From positions 924,001 through 988,000 of the forward strand of contig NZ_CP129016.1 in NCBI RefSeq assembly GCF_020524085.2: a stretch of DNA of 64,000 nucleotides, given 5' to 3'. Below the pieces are notes generated by a model. It was not told the origin of the DNA. It saw only the letters and a list, made by a program, of their open reading frames with translations, and ran no database searches. Shown here piece by piece: positions 38,934 to 48,081 of this stretch. Position 1 is the first letter of the stretch. Every line of letters begins with the position of its first letter. The stretch is from Halobacillus litoralis (GTDB taxonomy: Bacteria; Bacillota; Bacilli; Bacillales; Halobacillaceae). The position numbers and the translations under genes are program-made.

Positions 38934-40275
38934 TTAATCGAGTTGATCCTGTTTCCATGTTTTCTTGATGATTTTCGTTAATGCGAGGATTGCAATCAAG
39001 TTCGGCAGCACCATAAGCGCGTTGAACGTGTCAGCCATTTGCCAGACAAAATCCACCTGGACAAGCGAACCTGCCACAATGAATATCAACACAATGCCGC
39101 GGTAAAATGGAACTCCTTTATCACCGAACAAAAACTTCACGTTCACTTCACCGAAATAAGCCCACCCAAGAATTGTTGTGAAGGCAAAGAATAAAAGACA
39201 GATTGCAATGAACGGAATGCCGAATTCTCCAAGTCCGCGTGCAAACCCTTCCTGTGTGATTGCACTTCCTTGCAAATCTGTTTGATGGGCATCTGTAATC
39301 AAAATGACCATCGCTGTCAGAGTGCAAATGATGACGGTATCGATGAAAACACCGACCATGGCGACGAGCCCCTGATGGGATGGTCGCTTAACGTTTGCAA
39401 TCGCGTGCGCATGTGGGGTCGAACCCATGCCGGCTTCGTTTGAAAAAAGCCCGCGCGCAATTCCGTATCGAATCGCTTCTTTGATCGTGGCACCGAGTAC
39501 ACCACCGCCGGCTGCTTCAGGACTGATCGCTGCTTGGACGATGAGCTGGAGTGTCGGAAGAACCTGGTCCCAGAAGTTTACCATAATCACGAGACTACCG
39601 ATGATATAAAGCAAGGCCATGACCGGAACGACATTCCCTGCAAAGGACGAAATTCGTGTAATCCCTCCAAATAGGATAAGACCGATGAAAAAGGCGACAG
39701 CGACTCCAAGTCCAAAGTTAAGCGTTATGGAACTTGAACCCATCGCTTCGTTCATCGCAGTCGTAATGGCGTTGGATTGTACCATATTTCCGACAAATCC
39801 AAGGGCTATAATAATGGCAAGGGCGAAGAATCCCGCGAGCCACTTGCTGCCAAGTCCGTCACGGATGTAATACGCAGGACCACCGTGGACCTGGTCCCCT
39901 TTTTTCACTTTATAAAGCTGAGCGAGAACGGCTTCTGCGAAAATCGTCGCCATGCCGAAGAAGGAGCTGATCCACATCCAGAAAATTGCCCCGGGTCCGC
40001 CGGCTGCGATGGCCGTCGCGACACCAGCCAGGTTCCCTGTTCCGACTTGGGCAGAAATTGAAGTCGCAAGTGCCTTGAAGGAGTGGATGCCTTCTGTTTT
40101 TTCTTTTTTTAAAAAGGGGAGCGAAGGTCTGCTTAAATCCTTGTCCCAAGTAGCGGACCTGGATGAATCGCAGCTGGAACGTGAGCCATACACCCGTTCC
40201 AAGTAGGAAAATCAGCATGACAGGTCCCCATAAAAAGCTATTAATCTCTATGAATACGTTGGTTAGTTGTTCCAT
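38934..40275 (-). pseudogene. alsT: Sodium:alanine symporter (AGCS family), frame-broken
   Basis: Import of alanine or glycine with Na+. The N-terminal part (MEQLTNVFIEINSFLWGPV...QLRFIQVRYLGQGFKQTF) is in one frame and the rest (GIHSFKALATSISAQVGTGNLAG ... to stop at 38934) in another. The break is at a run of seven T on the plus strand (40104-40110); removing one base restores FKKEKTEGIHSF and a single ~447-residue protein. All else is intact, including GTGNLAGVATA. It may be functional with a sequence error. Start ATG 40275. Confidence 0.88.
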
Positions 40276-40366
40276 TCCTAAGATCCTTTCTTTCTTTAAC
40301 ATATGACCATGGAAAAGAGTATCTCACTTGCAAGCGTTTTAAGACAAGAGGAAATGTGTGATTAAG

Positions 40367-40460
40367 GAATTCGACAGCATTATTTTAGTATTCGACACAG
40401 CTATATAAGAATTCGGAAGCGTTTTTTAAGAATTGGACAACGATATTTAAGTATCCACCG
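40367..40460. repeat. Tandem 21-bp imperfect repeats
   Basis: Four units of exactly 21 bp start at 40367, 40388, 40409 and 40430, each beginning GAATTCGACA or GTATTCGACA-like and ending in an AT-rich TTTAA; a fifth partial unit starts at 40451 (GTATCCACC). They lie between divergent alsT and threonine aldolase. Two-helical-turn spacing suggests cooperative protein binding. Confidence 0.75.
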
Positions 40461-40523
40461 CCACCGCTAATGCTTTCCAAACGCTGAGGAAGTTACGTAC
40501 AATAGATAAAAGGAGGGGTACTT

Positions 40524-41546
40524 ATGATTGATTTGCGAAGTGATACCGTAACCAAACCGACGATGGCAATGCGTCAGGCAGCTTTTGAAGCAGAGGTCGG
40601 GGATGATGTTTATGAAGAAGATCCAACCGTAAAAAAACTTGAGGACAAGGCAGCGGAAATGCTCGGTAAAGAGGCGGCATTGTTTGTGACCAGCGGAACT
40701 CAGGGCAATCAGATTGCTGTATTGACCCACTGCAACCCCGGGGATGAAGTGCTTTTGGAGTCGAACGCTCACCTTTTCTTATATGAAGGTGCGTCGATGT
40801 CGGCACTAGCTGGCGTACAGCCACGGACGATTCAAGGGACGCGAGGAGTGATGGACCCTGAGCATGTGAAAGCAGCTATTCGGCCGGATGATATTCATTT
40901 TCCGGAAACGAGCTTGATCTGCCTTGAGAACACGCATAACAAAGCGGGGGGTGTTGTCGTACCGCTTGAAAATATGCAGGCGATTTATGAAGTAGCTAGA
41001 GAAGCAGGCGTTCCCGTCCACCTCGATGGTGCACGTTTGTTTAATGCTTCTGTCGCCTCAGGCATCTCTTTGCACCGGTATGCGGACCAAACGGATACCG
41101 TGCAGGTGTGTTTGTCCAAAGGGTTAGGTGCACCGGTCGGCTCCATCATTGCCGGTTCCTATGACTTTATTCAAAAGGCGCGGAAATGGAGAAAGCGTCT
41201 TGGCGGCGGTTTGCGCCAGGTCGGGATGATCGCTGCACCTGCGTATGTGGCCTTGACCGAAATGATCGACCGATTAGCAGGCGATCATGCGCATGCAAAG
41301 CAGCTGGCAAACGGACTTCAGCATGTGGAAGGCCTGCAGATTGAAAAAGTGGAAACGAATATCGTGCTCGTCCATGTGGAGGGGCTGGGGGAAACAGCCG
41401 AATCTTTTCTACATAAGCTGAAGGAAGATGGTATTCTGGCCGTGCCCTTTGGTCCAACTACAGTCCGGTTCGTCACGAATTATGATGTGAGTGAAAGAGA
41501 CATTGACCAGGTCATTGATGTGGTCATTTCCCGATATCAGTATTAG
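40524..41546 (+). CDS. ltaE: Low-specificity L-threonine aldolase
   Basis: 340-residue fold-type I PLP enzyme cleaving threonine or allo-threonine to glycine and acetaldehyde. The opening IDLRSDTVTKPT is diagnostic; PLP lysine in CLSKGLGAPVGS (about residue 198), with LENTHNKAGG and HLDGARLFNA. AAAGGAGGG precedes the ATG. Single gene, downstream of the 21-bp repeats and divergent from the alanine symporter. Confidence 0.95.
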   Translation: MIDLRSDTVTKPTMAMRQAAFEAEVGDDVYEEDPTVKKLEDKAAEMLGKEAALFVTSGTQGNQIAVLTHCNPGDEVLLESNAHLFLYEGASMSALAGVQPRTIQGTRGVMDPEHVKAAIRPDDIHFPETSLICLENTHNKAGGVVVPLENMQAIYEVAREAGVPVHLDGARLFNASVASGISLHRYADQTDTVQVCLSKGLGAPVGSIIAGSYDFIQKARKWRKRLGGGLRQVGMIAAPAYVALTEMIDRLAGDHAHAKQLANGLQHVEGLQIEKVETNIVLVHVEGLGETAESFLHKLKEDGILAVPFGPTTVRFVTNYDVSERDIDQVIDVVISRYQY

Positions 41547-41593
41547 GATTATCTTTTCATGAATAGGGTATAGTTAGGCAACAAAACCAGGAG

Positions 41594-41773
41594 GTGGCTT
41601 GCATAGCGGACATCCGAGCAAATCAGGTCAAACGAGGTCCGTCGGTCAATGAAGAAAAATTTGCTGAGATGTTGTACAAGGATTCTTTTGTTGATGGCAT
41701 TCCGCTGGATGAGCTTGGAAAAGATTTGAGAAGAATGAAACGATATAGAAAAGAATTGGATAAGCGAAAATAG
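41594..41773 (+). CDS. Small hypothetical protein with no clear start codon
   Basis: Open frame of up to 59 codons ending at 41771-41773. The coding-like part reads DIRANQVKRGPSVNEEKFAE...MLYKDSFVDGIPLDEL then KDLRRMKRYRKELDK: charged, helical and protein-like. AGGAGG lies at 41589-41594. Possible starts: GTG 41594 (overlaps the Shine-Dalgarno), ATA 41603 (ideal spacing but rare), or TTG 41599 if one base of GG at 41608-41609 is extra. Family unknown. Confidence 0.55.
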   Translation: MACIADIRANQVKRGPSVNEEKFAEMLYKDSFVDGIPLDELGKDLRRMKRYRKELDKRK

Positions 41774-41777
41774 CCAA

Positions 41778-41803
41778 ACCCCCATGGATGCATCCATGGG
41801 GGT
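41778..41803. terminator. Perfect 26-bp palindrome, probable terminator
   Basis: ACCCCCATGGATG / CATCCATGGGGGT, no loop, between two convergent genes. The T-tract is weak on both sides, so factor-independent termination is not assured. Confidence 0.5.
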
Positions 41804-41809
41804 CATTTA

Positions 41810-43171
41810 TTATACAAGTTCAGGCAGTCGGCTTGGTTCCTTGGATTGTGCTTCGAGACCAGCTTTGTTCAGGAAGTTCCACGGCTGATTAAAGTGTGGC
41901 TGGAAAAAGAAGTCCGTGTACGCTAGTTCGTCGATGGTCATACCTGTTTGGATGCATACGCTCATTGTATTGATGGATTGTGTCACGTCCGCTTTGGAAA
42001 TGACTTGTGCACCAAGGATGCGTCGGGTATCCGGGTGGATGGTCACCTTTAGAATTACGTTTTCTGCTGTCGGCATAAACGCCGGGCGATGAGTATCTTC
42101 AATTGTGATACTTTTCACATGAATGTCTAAAAGATTAGCAGATGTTTCCGTAAGGCCAGTAGAAGCCATGTTGAGATCGAAAATGTGAAGGCCGGATGTG
42201 CCTTGTGTTCCAACGTGTTTCATCGTCGGATCGATTAAATTGCGAGCGACCAGGGTTCCCATACGGACAGCATTCGTCGCAAGTGGAATATACATGTGTC
42301 CTCCCGTCGGATTGTAAGGAACAGCACAGCAGTCACCGGCAGCGAAAATTTCAGGGTCACTTGTTTGCATATATTCATTGACTTTGATAGCGCCGTTATC
42401 AAGCATGTCGACCTTTCCTTTTAACAGGTCCGTGTTCGGACGGAATCCGACGCAAAGGATGACAAGGTCTGTTTCGTATGTTCCGGCGTTTGTCGTGACG
42501 GTGGAGACAGATCCATTTGTCCCTTCAAAACGTTGGACCGTTTCGTTCATGGCTAGATGGATGCCGCGTTCTTTGAAATCGTCTTCGACCATGGTTGTAA
42601 ATTCTTTATCCAGGTATTTGTTCAAGGTTCGATCCGCACCATCGATGAGCGTCACGTCTTTTCCTGCTTTTTCAAAGGCTTCAACAAGTTCTACCCCGAT
42701 ATATCCGGCTCCGACGACCGTGACCTTTTGGGCATTTTTCGCACGCTCAATGATCGTGTTTGCCTGGTGGTAGTTTTTCGCAAGTAAAATGTTTTCAAGA
42801 TCGATGCCTTTGATTGGAGGAGTGACCGGCCAGGATCCTGTTGTCATCACGAGCTTATCGTACGTATCGTAGACGGTTTCGCCTGTAACAAGGTTTCTGG
42901 ATTCAATGGTTCTTCTAACTGTATCGATGTGTTCCACGTCATGCTGCATTTTCATCGTCACACCAAGGTTTTGCAGCTCTTCAGGGGAAGAATAAAATAA
43001 CCCTTGAGGATCATCGACGACTCCTCCGACATATAAAGCTAAACCACAGGATAGGAAAGATACGTTGTCATTTCGTTCATAAACGGTAATGTCTGCTTCT
43101 GGGTATAGTTTCGCCATATTTGTAACCGCAGCCGTACCTGCGTGAGTGCTTCCAATAACAGCAATTTTCAT
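41810..43171 (-). CDS. nox: FAD-dependent NADH oxidase / CoA-disulfide reductase family
   Basis: 453-residue pyridine-nucleotide disulphide oxidoreductase. Catalytic Cys42 is in SFLSCGLALY, typical of water-forming NADH oxidases and CoA-disulfide reductases. FAD motif MKIAVIGSTHAGTAA, NADH motif VTVVGAGYIGVELVEAF, and AAGDCCAV are intact. The frame is open upstream, but ATG 43171 has AGGAGG and begins the FAD motif. A Rex-type operator is upstream, which supports a role in NADH reoxidation. Confidence 0.9.
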   Translation of the reverse strand: MKIAVIGSTHAGTAAVTNMAKLYPEADITVYERNDNVSFLSCGLALYVGGVVDDPQGLFYSSPEELQNLGVTMKMQHDVEHIDTVRRTIESRNLVTGETVYDTYDKLVMTTGSWPVTPPIKGIDLENILLAKNYHQANTIIERAKNAQKVTVVGAGYIGVELVEAFEKAGKDVTLIDGADRTLNKYLDKEFTTMVEDDFKERGIHLAMNETVQRFEGTNGSVSTVTTNAGTYETDLVILCVGFRPNTDLLKGKVDMLDNGAIKVNEYMQTSDPEIFAAGDCCAVPYNPTGGHMYIPLATNAVRMGTLVARNLIDPTMKHVGTQGTSGLHIFDLNMASTGLTETSANLLDIHVKSITIEDTHRPAFMPTAENVILKVTIHPDTRRILGAQVISKADVTQSINTMSVCIQTGMTIDELAYTDFFFQPHFNQPWNFLNKAGLEAQSKEPSRLPELV

Positions 43172-43193
43172 GGTAAATCCTCCTTGAATGTTC

Positions 43194-43211
43194 ATGTGAA
43201 ATATTTCACAT
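43194..43211 (-). promoter_or_regulatory. Rex operator upstream of nox
   Basis: Perfect 18-bp palindrome ATGTGAAATATTTCACAT, a close match to the Rex redox-repressor consensus TTGTGAANNNNTTCACAA. A half-site (ATTTCACAT) recurs at 43269-43277. Repression would lift at high NADH. Confidence 0.75.
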
Positions 43212-43301
43212 GTTAAATATGGTTCTATTATAAAACGGTCCATATCGAAAAACAACCCTTTTGCTCAATATTTCACATAACATTTTTCCTTTTAATGTGT
43301 G

Positions 43302-43322
43302 ACCAGGTCATACATATTTTGG
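43302..43322 (+). repeat. ACCAGGTCAT motif, copy 1
   Basis: 21-bp sequence starting ACCAGGTCATACATA and ending TTGG, one of five in 43.3-53.5 kb; upstream of the endonuclease gene. Confidence 0.75.
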
Positions 43323-43449
43323 AAAGTTTATGGATGCTTTGTTAATGGGCTGTGAGGTTTGTATTAATTTTGTGGTTAGTTGAAGGATATTACGCCCTGG
43401 CATGGAAGAGGTAGGCGAAGGTCTAATTTGTATAAAGGGAGTGCTTCAT

Positions 43450-44562
43450 TTGAAAAGGATGTTCGTTTTCGTTGTTAGTCTTGTTTTTATTTTATTTGCC
43501 CATGGTGTTCAGGCTGCTGGAACGATAAACGTAGGCGATGCTTTGTACACCCCGAATGGAACAGATGTAACGGTCGAAGGGTATATTGTGGGTGTTCCTG
43601 TAAACGTTGATACGGTCGAGCAAAGTAATTTCACGAGTAATTATGCTTTAGCGGTAGCGGATGATGCTTCGGAAACTCAGGTGGACGACATGATTTTTGT
43701 GAAGTTGGATTCGGAATATCGTAGTGAATACGGCCTGCAAAACAACCCTGGGTTAATGGGTACGAAAATCAGAGTGAATGGTACAAGGGATGATTATTTC
43801 GCTCACCAAGGAATTGAGTATGTGACATCGATATCTAAAGTTTCATCCAATGATGGGGGAGAGGACGATGGTGGTACATATACTGGAAGCTACTATCAAG
43901 ATGCGGAAGGTTTGTCTGGTTATGCATTGAAACAATCGCTGCATGAGATCATCGATGACCATACCGAGCTTTCTTATTCCAACGTGTGGGATGCACTGCG
44001 TCATACAGATGAAGATCCATCAAACCCGAACAATGTATTGCTTTTATACTCCGGAAAGTCCTACAGCAAGTATGACAACGGAGGTTATGTCGATGACTGG
44101 AACCGTGAGCATGTGTGGGCGAAGTCACATGGAGATTTCGGAACATCGATGGGAGCGGGGACAGATATCCATCACCTCCGTCCGACAGATGTAACGGTCA
44201 ATTCAGCTCGTGGGAATCTGGACTTTGATGATGGAGGATCTTCTTTTTACGAAGCGCCGGGCACCTATTATGATAGTGACTCCTGGGAGCCTCGTGACGC
44301 GGTAAAAGGGGACGTCGCACGAATGATTTTTTATATGGCTGTCCGTTATGAAGGGGATCAGGGAGAATTGGATTTGGAAATTGCGGATTATGTAGGGACA
44401 AGCGGCCCATACTTAGGAAAGCTTTCTGTATTGAAGGAATGGCATGCACAGGATCCTGTCGACGACTTTGAACGAAATCGAAATGAAGTCATTTTTAATG
44501 ATTATCAAGGAAACCGTAATCCTTTCATTGATCACCCAGAATACGTTGAGCAGATATGGTAA
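43450..44562 (+). CDS. Secreted endonuclease I family nuclease with N-terminal OB-fold domain
   Basis: 370-residue exported nuclease. Signal peptide KRMFVFVVSLVFILFAHGVQA ends about residue 24; an OB-fold domain (INVGDALYTPNGTDVTVEGYIVG) resembles those of YhcR; the C-terminal endonuclease I domain has WNREHVWAKSHGDFG and HHLRPTDVTVNSARGN with the catalytic His. TTG 43450 is chosen, eight bases after AAAGGGAG; the longer frame upstream lacks a ribosome binding site. Likely role: DNA scavenging. Confidence 0.9.
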   Translation: MKRMFVFVVSLVFILFAHGVQAAGTINVGDALYTPNGTDVTVEGYIVGVPVNVDTVEQSNFTSNYALAVADDASETQVDDMIFVKLDSEYRSEYGLQNNPGLMGTKIRVNGTRDDYFAHQGIEYVTSISKVSSNDGGEDDGGTYTGSYYQDAEGLSGYALKQSLHEIIDDHTELSYSNVWDALRHTDEDPSNPNNVLLLYSGKSYSKYDNGGYVDDWNREHVWAKSHGDFGTSMGAGTDIHHLRPTDVTVNSARGNLDFDDGGSSFYEAPGTYYDSDSWEPRDAVKGDVARMIFYMAVRYEGDQGELDLEIADYVGTSGPYLGKLSVLKEWHAQDPVDDFERNRNEVIFNDYQGNRNPFIDHPEYVEQIW

Positions 44563-44576
44563 AGAATGAAGACAAG

Positions 44577-44607
44577 AACCGGACCACCAGAAGGGTCCGG
44601 TTTTTTA
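44577..44607 (+). terminator. Terminator after endonuclease gene
   Basis: AACCGGACC (44577-44585) and GGTCCGGTT (44594-44602), then T. Confidence 0.9.
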
Positions 44608-44619
44608 TGGTTTTAATTA

Positions 44620-44640
44620 CCAATATCTGTATGACCTGGT
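44620..44640 (-). repeat. ACCAGGTCAT motif, copy 2
   Basis: Minus-strand copy: plus strand ends ATGACCTGGT at 44631-44640 and begins CCAATATC. Between endonuclease terminator and NUDIX gene. Confidence 0.72.
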
Positions 44641-44742
44641 ACAACAGTATTTGGAATATTCTTGTATGTTATACGATTGATGCAGGAGTTTGGTTTTGGG
44701 GTGTAGTAGTTTATAGGATATGAGATTTTTAGGAGGGATTGG

Positions 44743-45211
44743 ATGGCGAGGGATGTGCGGTTTAAGGTGGAAGGGCAGCGGTTCAACTACCGGGCGGCTG
44801 GCATTATGATTGAGAATGATCATGTGCTTTTACATAAACAGGTGAATGATTCTTATTGGGCGCTGCCAGGTGGAGGCATTGAGCTTGGTGAAGCGTCTCA
44901 AGATACGATTGTGCGGGAGATGAAAGAAGAGCTTGGCTTTGCCGTTGAGGTGGAGCGTACGGTATGGATGGCGGAAACGTTTTTTTGAGCACCGCGGGGA
45001 CGATATGCATGAAGTGGCTTTCTACTACCTATTAAAAACAAAGAAACCAAAATTCAGGGAAGGACCTTTCTATGGCCTTGAAGGGGAGCGGCTGATCTAT
45101 CAATGGATCCCTATAGAAAATATGGACAAAATAGAAGTACGACCGCCTTTTCTCAGAAAAGCATTGCCGAATGTTCCATGTGAAACATCGCATCTCGTTG
45201 TGAAAGGGTAA
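44743..45211 (+). pseudogene. NUDIX hydrolase, frame-broken
   Basis: Two overlapping frames form one ~155-residue NUDIX protein. Frame 1 (44743-44988) holds the complete Nudix box (GGGIELGEASQDTIVREMKE then ELGF). Frame 2 (to 45211) continues EHRGDDMHEVAFYYLLK...PPFLRKALPNVP. The break is in a run of seven T (44980-44986); deleting one T yields METFFEHRGDD-type continuity (AETFFEHRGDD). AGGAGGG precedes the ATG. Substrate unknown. Probably functional if the run is a sequence error. Confidence 0.85.
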
Positions 45212-45276
45212 GAGAGTTCTAGTCACTTACATAGGCTCGTACAATGGTACGAGTCCTATTTTTCGGAGGTGGGGAA

Positions 45277-46551
45277 GTGAAGAAAAAGTTCATCACTTGG
45301 ACACTCGTGTTGTATGTCTTTTATGGTCTTTTGTTAGGCCTTTATTTCTTCCAGTGGACAGATGTCGGTGTTCCACCAGCTTATGAGGGAACGGCCGCGG
45401 ATCCAGCGACTTTCATGACGGAAAAGGAGCTTGAGCTGAGTCAGGAGTATTCGCGGTATCAGAATTTCTTATCTTTCCTAGGGGAACCGCTCGAATGGAT
45501 CCTCTATCTTGGTGTAATGATTTTTGGTGCTTCCGTGGTCTTTAGGAATTTCGGTGAGCAGATTTCCCGTTTCCGTATCATTCAAATTCCGCTCTTCGTT
45601 TTACTGCTACAAACCTTGACGACGATCTTTTTATTTCCTTTGGATTATGCGAAACGATGGTTATCTGTAGAATATGGCATTTCCACACAAAGTTTTTCCA
45701 GCTGGATGCGGGATGAGCTGATCGGCTTTTGGATCGGATTTATCATCATGGCCCTGCTCATCACAGTCCTTTACTTCCTTATGAAAAAGTTTGAAAAGCG
45801 CTGGTGGTTGATCGCCTGGGTGCTCATGATCCCATTTTTATTTTTCATGATGTACTTACAACCGGTCGTCATCGATCCGCTTTACAACGACTTTACTGAG
45901 CTTCAAAATAAGCAGCTTGAAGAGAAAATTCTCACGCTTGCGGATGAAGCAGATGTTCCTGCTGACCGGGTGTATGAAGTGAATATGTCTGAGAAGACGA
46001 ACAGCATGAATGCCTATGTGAACGGCATTGGGTCGAATCTGCGTATCGTGCTGTGGGATACGACGCTCAATCACCTTGAAGAAAATGAAGTGCTATTTAT
46101 TATGGCGCATGAAATCGGCCACTACGTCATGAACCATTTGTATTGGAATTTAGCTGGAGTCATTGTCGCGACGTTTTTTGGTCTTTTCTTCACCTATCAT
46201 TTTTTACGTTTTGTGACGCGTAGATGGGGAGAACGACTGGGATTCACAAAAGTATCGGATATCGCTAGTTTGCCAATGTTCTTTCTCATCCTGACGATGC
46301 TTTCGTTCTTATCCAGCCCAGTTGAGCTTGCCATATCGAGGAATGCCGAAAAGGATGCCGATCAGTACGCGATTGAAATGACCCAGGATCTGGATGCAGC
46401 GATTGGTTCGTTCCAAGAGCTCACCGTGAACGGATTGAGTGACGTGCATCCCCCTGCGCTCGTCAAATATTTACGTTACGGACACCCGACAATGATGGAA
46501 CGCATCCATATGCTTGAAACATATCAAGGCATGCATGTAAAAGAAGAGTAA
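45277..46551 (+). CDS. M48 family membrane metalloprotease (CAAX-protease/Ste24-like)
   Basis: 424-residue zinc protease with an N-terminal M48 membrane domain of about five helices and a cytoplasm-side catalytic domain. HEIGH in IMAHEIGHYVMNH is at about residue 282, and the third ligand region is NAEKDADQYAIEM. It may act in membrane-protein quality control; family members are also prenyl-proteases in eukaryotes. GTG 45277 is preferred, with GGAGGTGG just before it. Ends in a hairpin with the recurring 21-bp motif. Confidence 0.92.
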   Translation: MKKKFITWTLVLYVFYGLLLGLYFFQWTDVGVPPAYEGTAADPATFMTEKELELSQEYSRYQNFLSFLGEPLEWILYLGVMIFGASVVFRNFGEQISRFRIIQIPLFVLLLQTLTTIFLFPLDYAKRWLSVEYGISTQSFSSWMRDELIGFWIGFIIMALLITVLYFLMKKFEKRWWLIAWVLMIPFLFFMMYLQPVVIDPLYNDFTELQNKQLEEKILTLADEADVPADRVYEVNMSEKTNSMNAYVNGIGSNLRIVLWDTTLNHLEENEVLFIMAHEIGHYVMNHLYWNLAGVIVATFFGLFFTYHFLRFVTRRWGERLGFTKVSDIASLPMFFLILTMLSFLSSPVELAISRNAEKDADQYAIEMTQDLDAAIGSFQELTVNGLSDVHPPALVKYLRYGHPTMMERIHMLETYQGMHVKEE

Positions 46552-46567
46552 CGGACTTACAAGATCT

Positions 46568-46614
46568 GCCACACCAGGTCATCCATATTATGGATGACCT
46601 GGTGTGGCATTTTT
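46568..46614 (+). terminator. Long hairpin terminator carrying ACCAGGTCAT motif, copy 3
   Basis: Perfect 20-bp arms (46568-46587 and 46589-46608) around one central base, then ATTTTTT. The arm contains ACCAGGTCATCCATA (motif from 46573). The other strand repeats it as an inverted copy. Confidence 0.85.
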
Positions 46615-46669
46615 TAGGTTGTATCTAGTATGTGAAGGGGTATTCTGATAGACTTTTAGTAAATAAGCT

Positions 46670-46683
46670 TGTAAACGTTATCA
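46670..46683 (+). promoter_or_regulatory. cre site (CcpA) upstream of the sigma-54 activator
   Basis: TGTAAACGTTATCA matches TGWAANCGNTNWCA at every position, 32 bp before the activator's ATG. Predicts catabolite repression of the regulator and so of the operon it controls. Confidence 0.72.
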
Positions 46684-46714
46684 TTTTAAATAGGAAGAAA
46701 GAGGAGGATATGGG

Positions 46715-48079
46715 ATGCTTTCTATGCTTGAAGATTATCGGAATCAAGTGCTTGAGACGTTGTTTGGAAATGTAGAACATTGTATTGTCGTCGTCGATCG
46801 CGAGGGCTGCATTTCTTATATGAATGAAAGCTACTGCCGGTTCATTGATGTGGATCAAACGACTGTGAAAGGAAAGCATGTAACGGACGTCATTGAAAAT
46901 ACGCGCATGCATATCGTTGCGGATACTGGGGAAGAAGAAATGGCCGACCTTCAGCAGATCCGTGGCGATTATATGATTGCCCATCGCATTCCACTCTGGG
47001 AAAACGGCGAGGTGATCGGTGCTCTCGGTATGGTTCTTTTCCGTGACACGGATGAGTGGAAAATTATGAACACGCATATCAAGGATCTGCTTCTTGAGCT
47101 TGAAACCTACCGTAATCAAATGCAGCAGCAGAACGGGGCCAAGTATTCCCTGCATGACATCATTACGAGCTCGCCTGACGTTTTACAACTAAAAGAAAAG
47201 ATTCGCAAAACGGCACACAGCGATGTATCTGTTCTGTTGCGAGGAGAGAGCGGAACAGGAAAAGAGCTGTTCGCTCACAGTATCCATCACCTCAGCGAGC
47301 GGAGCACAAAGCCTTTTGTGAAAGTGAACTGTGCGGCTATCCCCGAGGATCTCATCGAAGCGGAGCTGTTCGGCTATCAGGACGGGGCGTTTACGGGTGC
47401 GAAAAAAGGGGGCAAGCCCGGGAAATTTCAGCTTGCCCATGGGGGAACGCTTTTTCTTGATGAAATCGGAGACATGCCTCTAAGAGCGCAGGTGAAAATT
47501 TTGCGCGCTCTCCAGGAAGGGGAAATCGAAGCGGTGGGAGCGGTTCACCCGCAGGAAGTGGATGTCCGCATCATTGCTGCAACCAACCAGTCGCTCGAGG
47601 AAATGATTCAGGAGCAGCGTTTTCGCGAGGACCTTTTTTACCGGATTAATGTTGTCCAAATTGATATTCCCCCTCTCCGGACGAGACGAGGAGACATTAA
47701 AATCCTCTCCAAATATTTGCTGCAGAAAATATCCGACCGTACAGGCAAACGCGTGGAAGAGTTTTCGAAATCTGTTGAAGACGTCTTTTACAAATACCAC
47801 TGGCCGGGTAATGTCCGTGAGCTTGAAAACGTCATCGAGTCAGCGGTCCATATGACCGACGGAGAAGCGGTTCAATATGAAGATCTTCCTGCCCATCTTC
47901 AAAAGGAATCAGCTCCTGCTCAGGAGGCGGAAACGTTGAAACAAATTGTAGAGCAGACGGAAAAGCACACCATTCAAAAAGTTTTAAAAGAAGCCGATGG
48001 GGATAAAAGTTTGGCTGCGAAACGGCTGGGCATTGGAAAATCATCTCTATATGACAAAGTGAAGAAATACAATCTCTAA
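46715..48079 (+). CDS. Sigma-54-dependent transcriptional activator
   Basis: 454-residue enhancer-binding protein: N-terminal PAS-type sensory domain (about 10-120, CIVVVDREGCISYMNESY), AAA+ domain with Walker A GESGTGKE near 177, GAFTGA loop near 223 and TLFLDEIGDM, and a C-terminal Fis-type helix-turn-helix (LAAKRLGIGKSSLYDKVKKYNL). GAFTGA contacts sigma-54, so it should open the -24/-12 promoter 160 bp downstream. No response-regulator domain, so the signal is probably a metabolite. GAGGAGG precedes the start; cre site upstream. Confidence 0.95.
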   Translation: MLSMLEDYRNQVLETLFGNVEHCIVVVDREGCISYMNESYCRFIDVDQTTVKGKHVTDVIENTRMHIVADTGEEEMADLQQIRGDYMIAHRIPLWENGEVIGALGMVLFRDTDEWKIMNTHIKDLLLELETYRNQMQQQNGAKYSLHDIITSSPDVLQLKEKIRKTAHSDVSVLLRGESGTGKELFAHSIHHLSERSTKPFVKVNCAAIPEDLIEAELFGYQDGAFTGAKKGGKPGKFQLAHGGTLFLDEIGDMPLRAQVKILRALQEGEIEAVGAVHPQEVDVRIIAATNQSLEEMIQEQRFREDLFYRINVVQIDIPPLRTRRGDIKILSKYLLQKISDRTGKRVEEFSKSVEDVFYKYHWPGNVRELENVIESAVHMTDGEAVQYEDLPAHLQKESAPAQEAETLKQIVEQTEKHTIQKVLKEADGDKSLAAKRLGIGKSSLYDKVKKYNL

Positions 48080-48081
48080 CC

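Noticed and set aside
40104..40110. Programmed -1 frameshift at A AAA AAG in alsT
   Set aside because: Joining the two frames needs +1 (or -2), not -1, and other genes here show the same single-base excess, so error is simpler.
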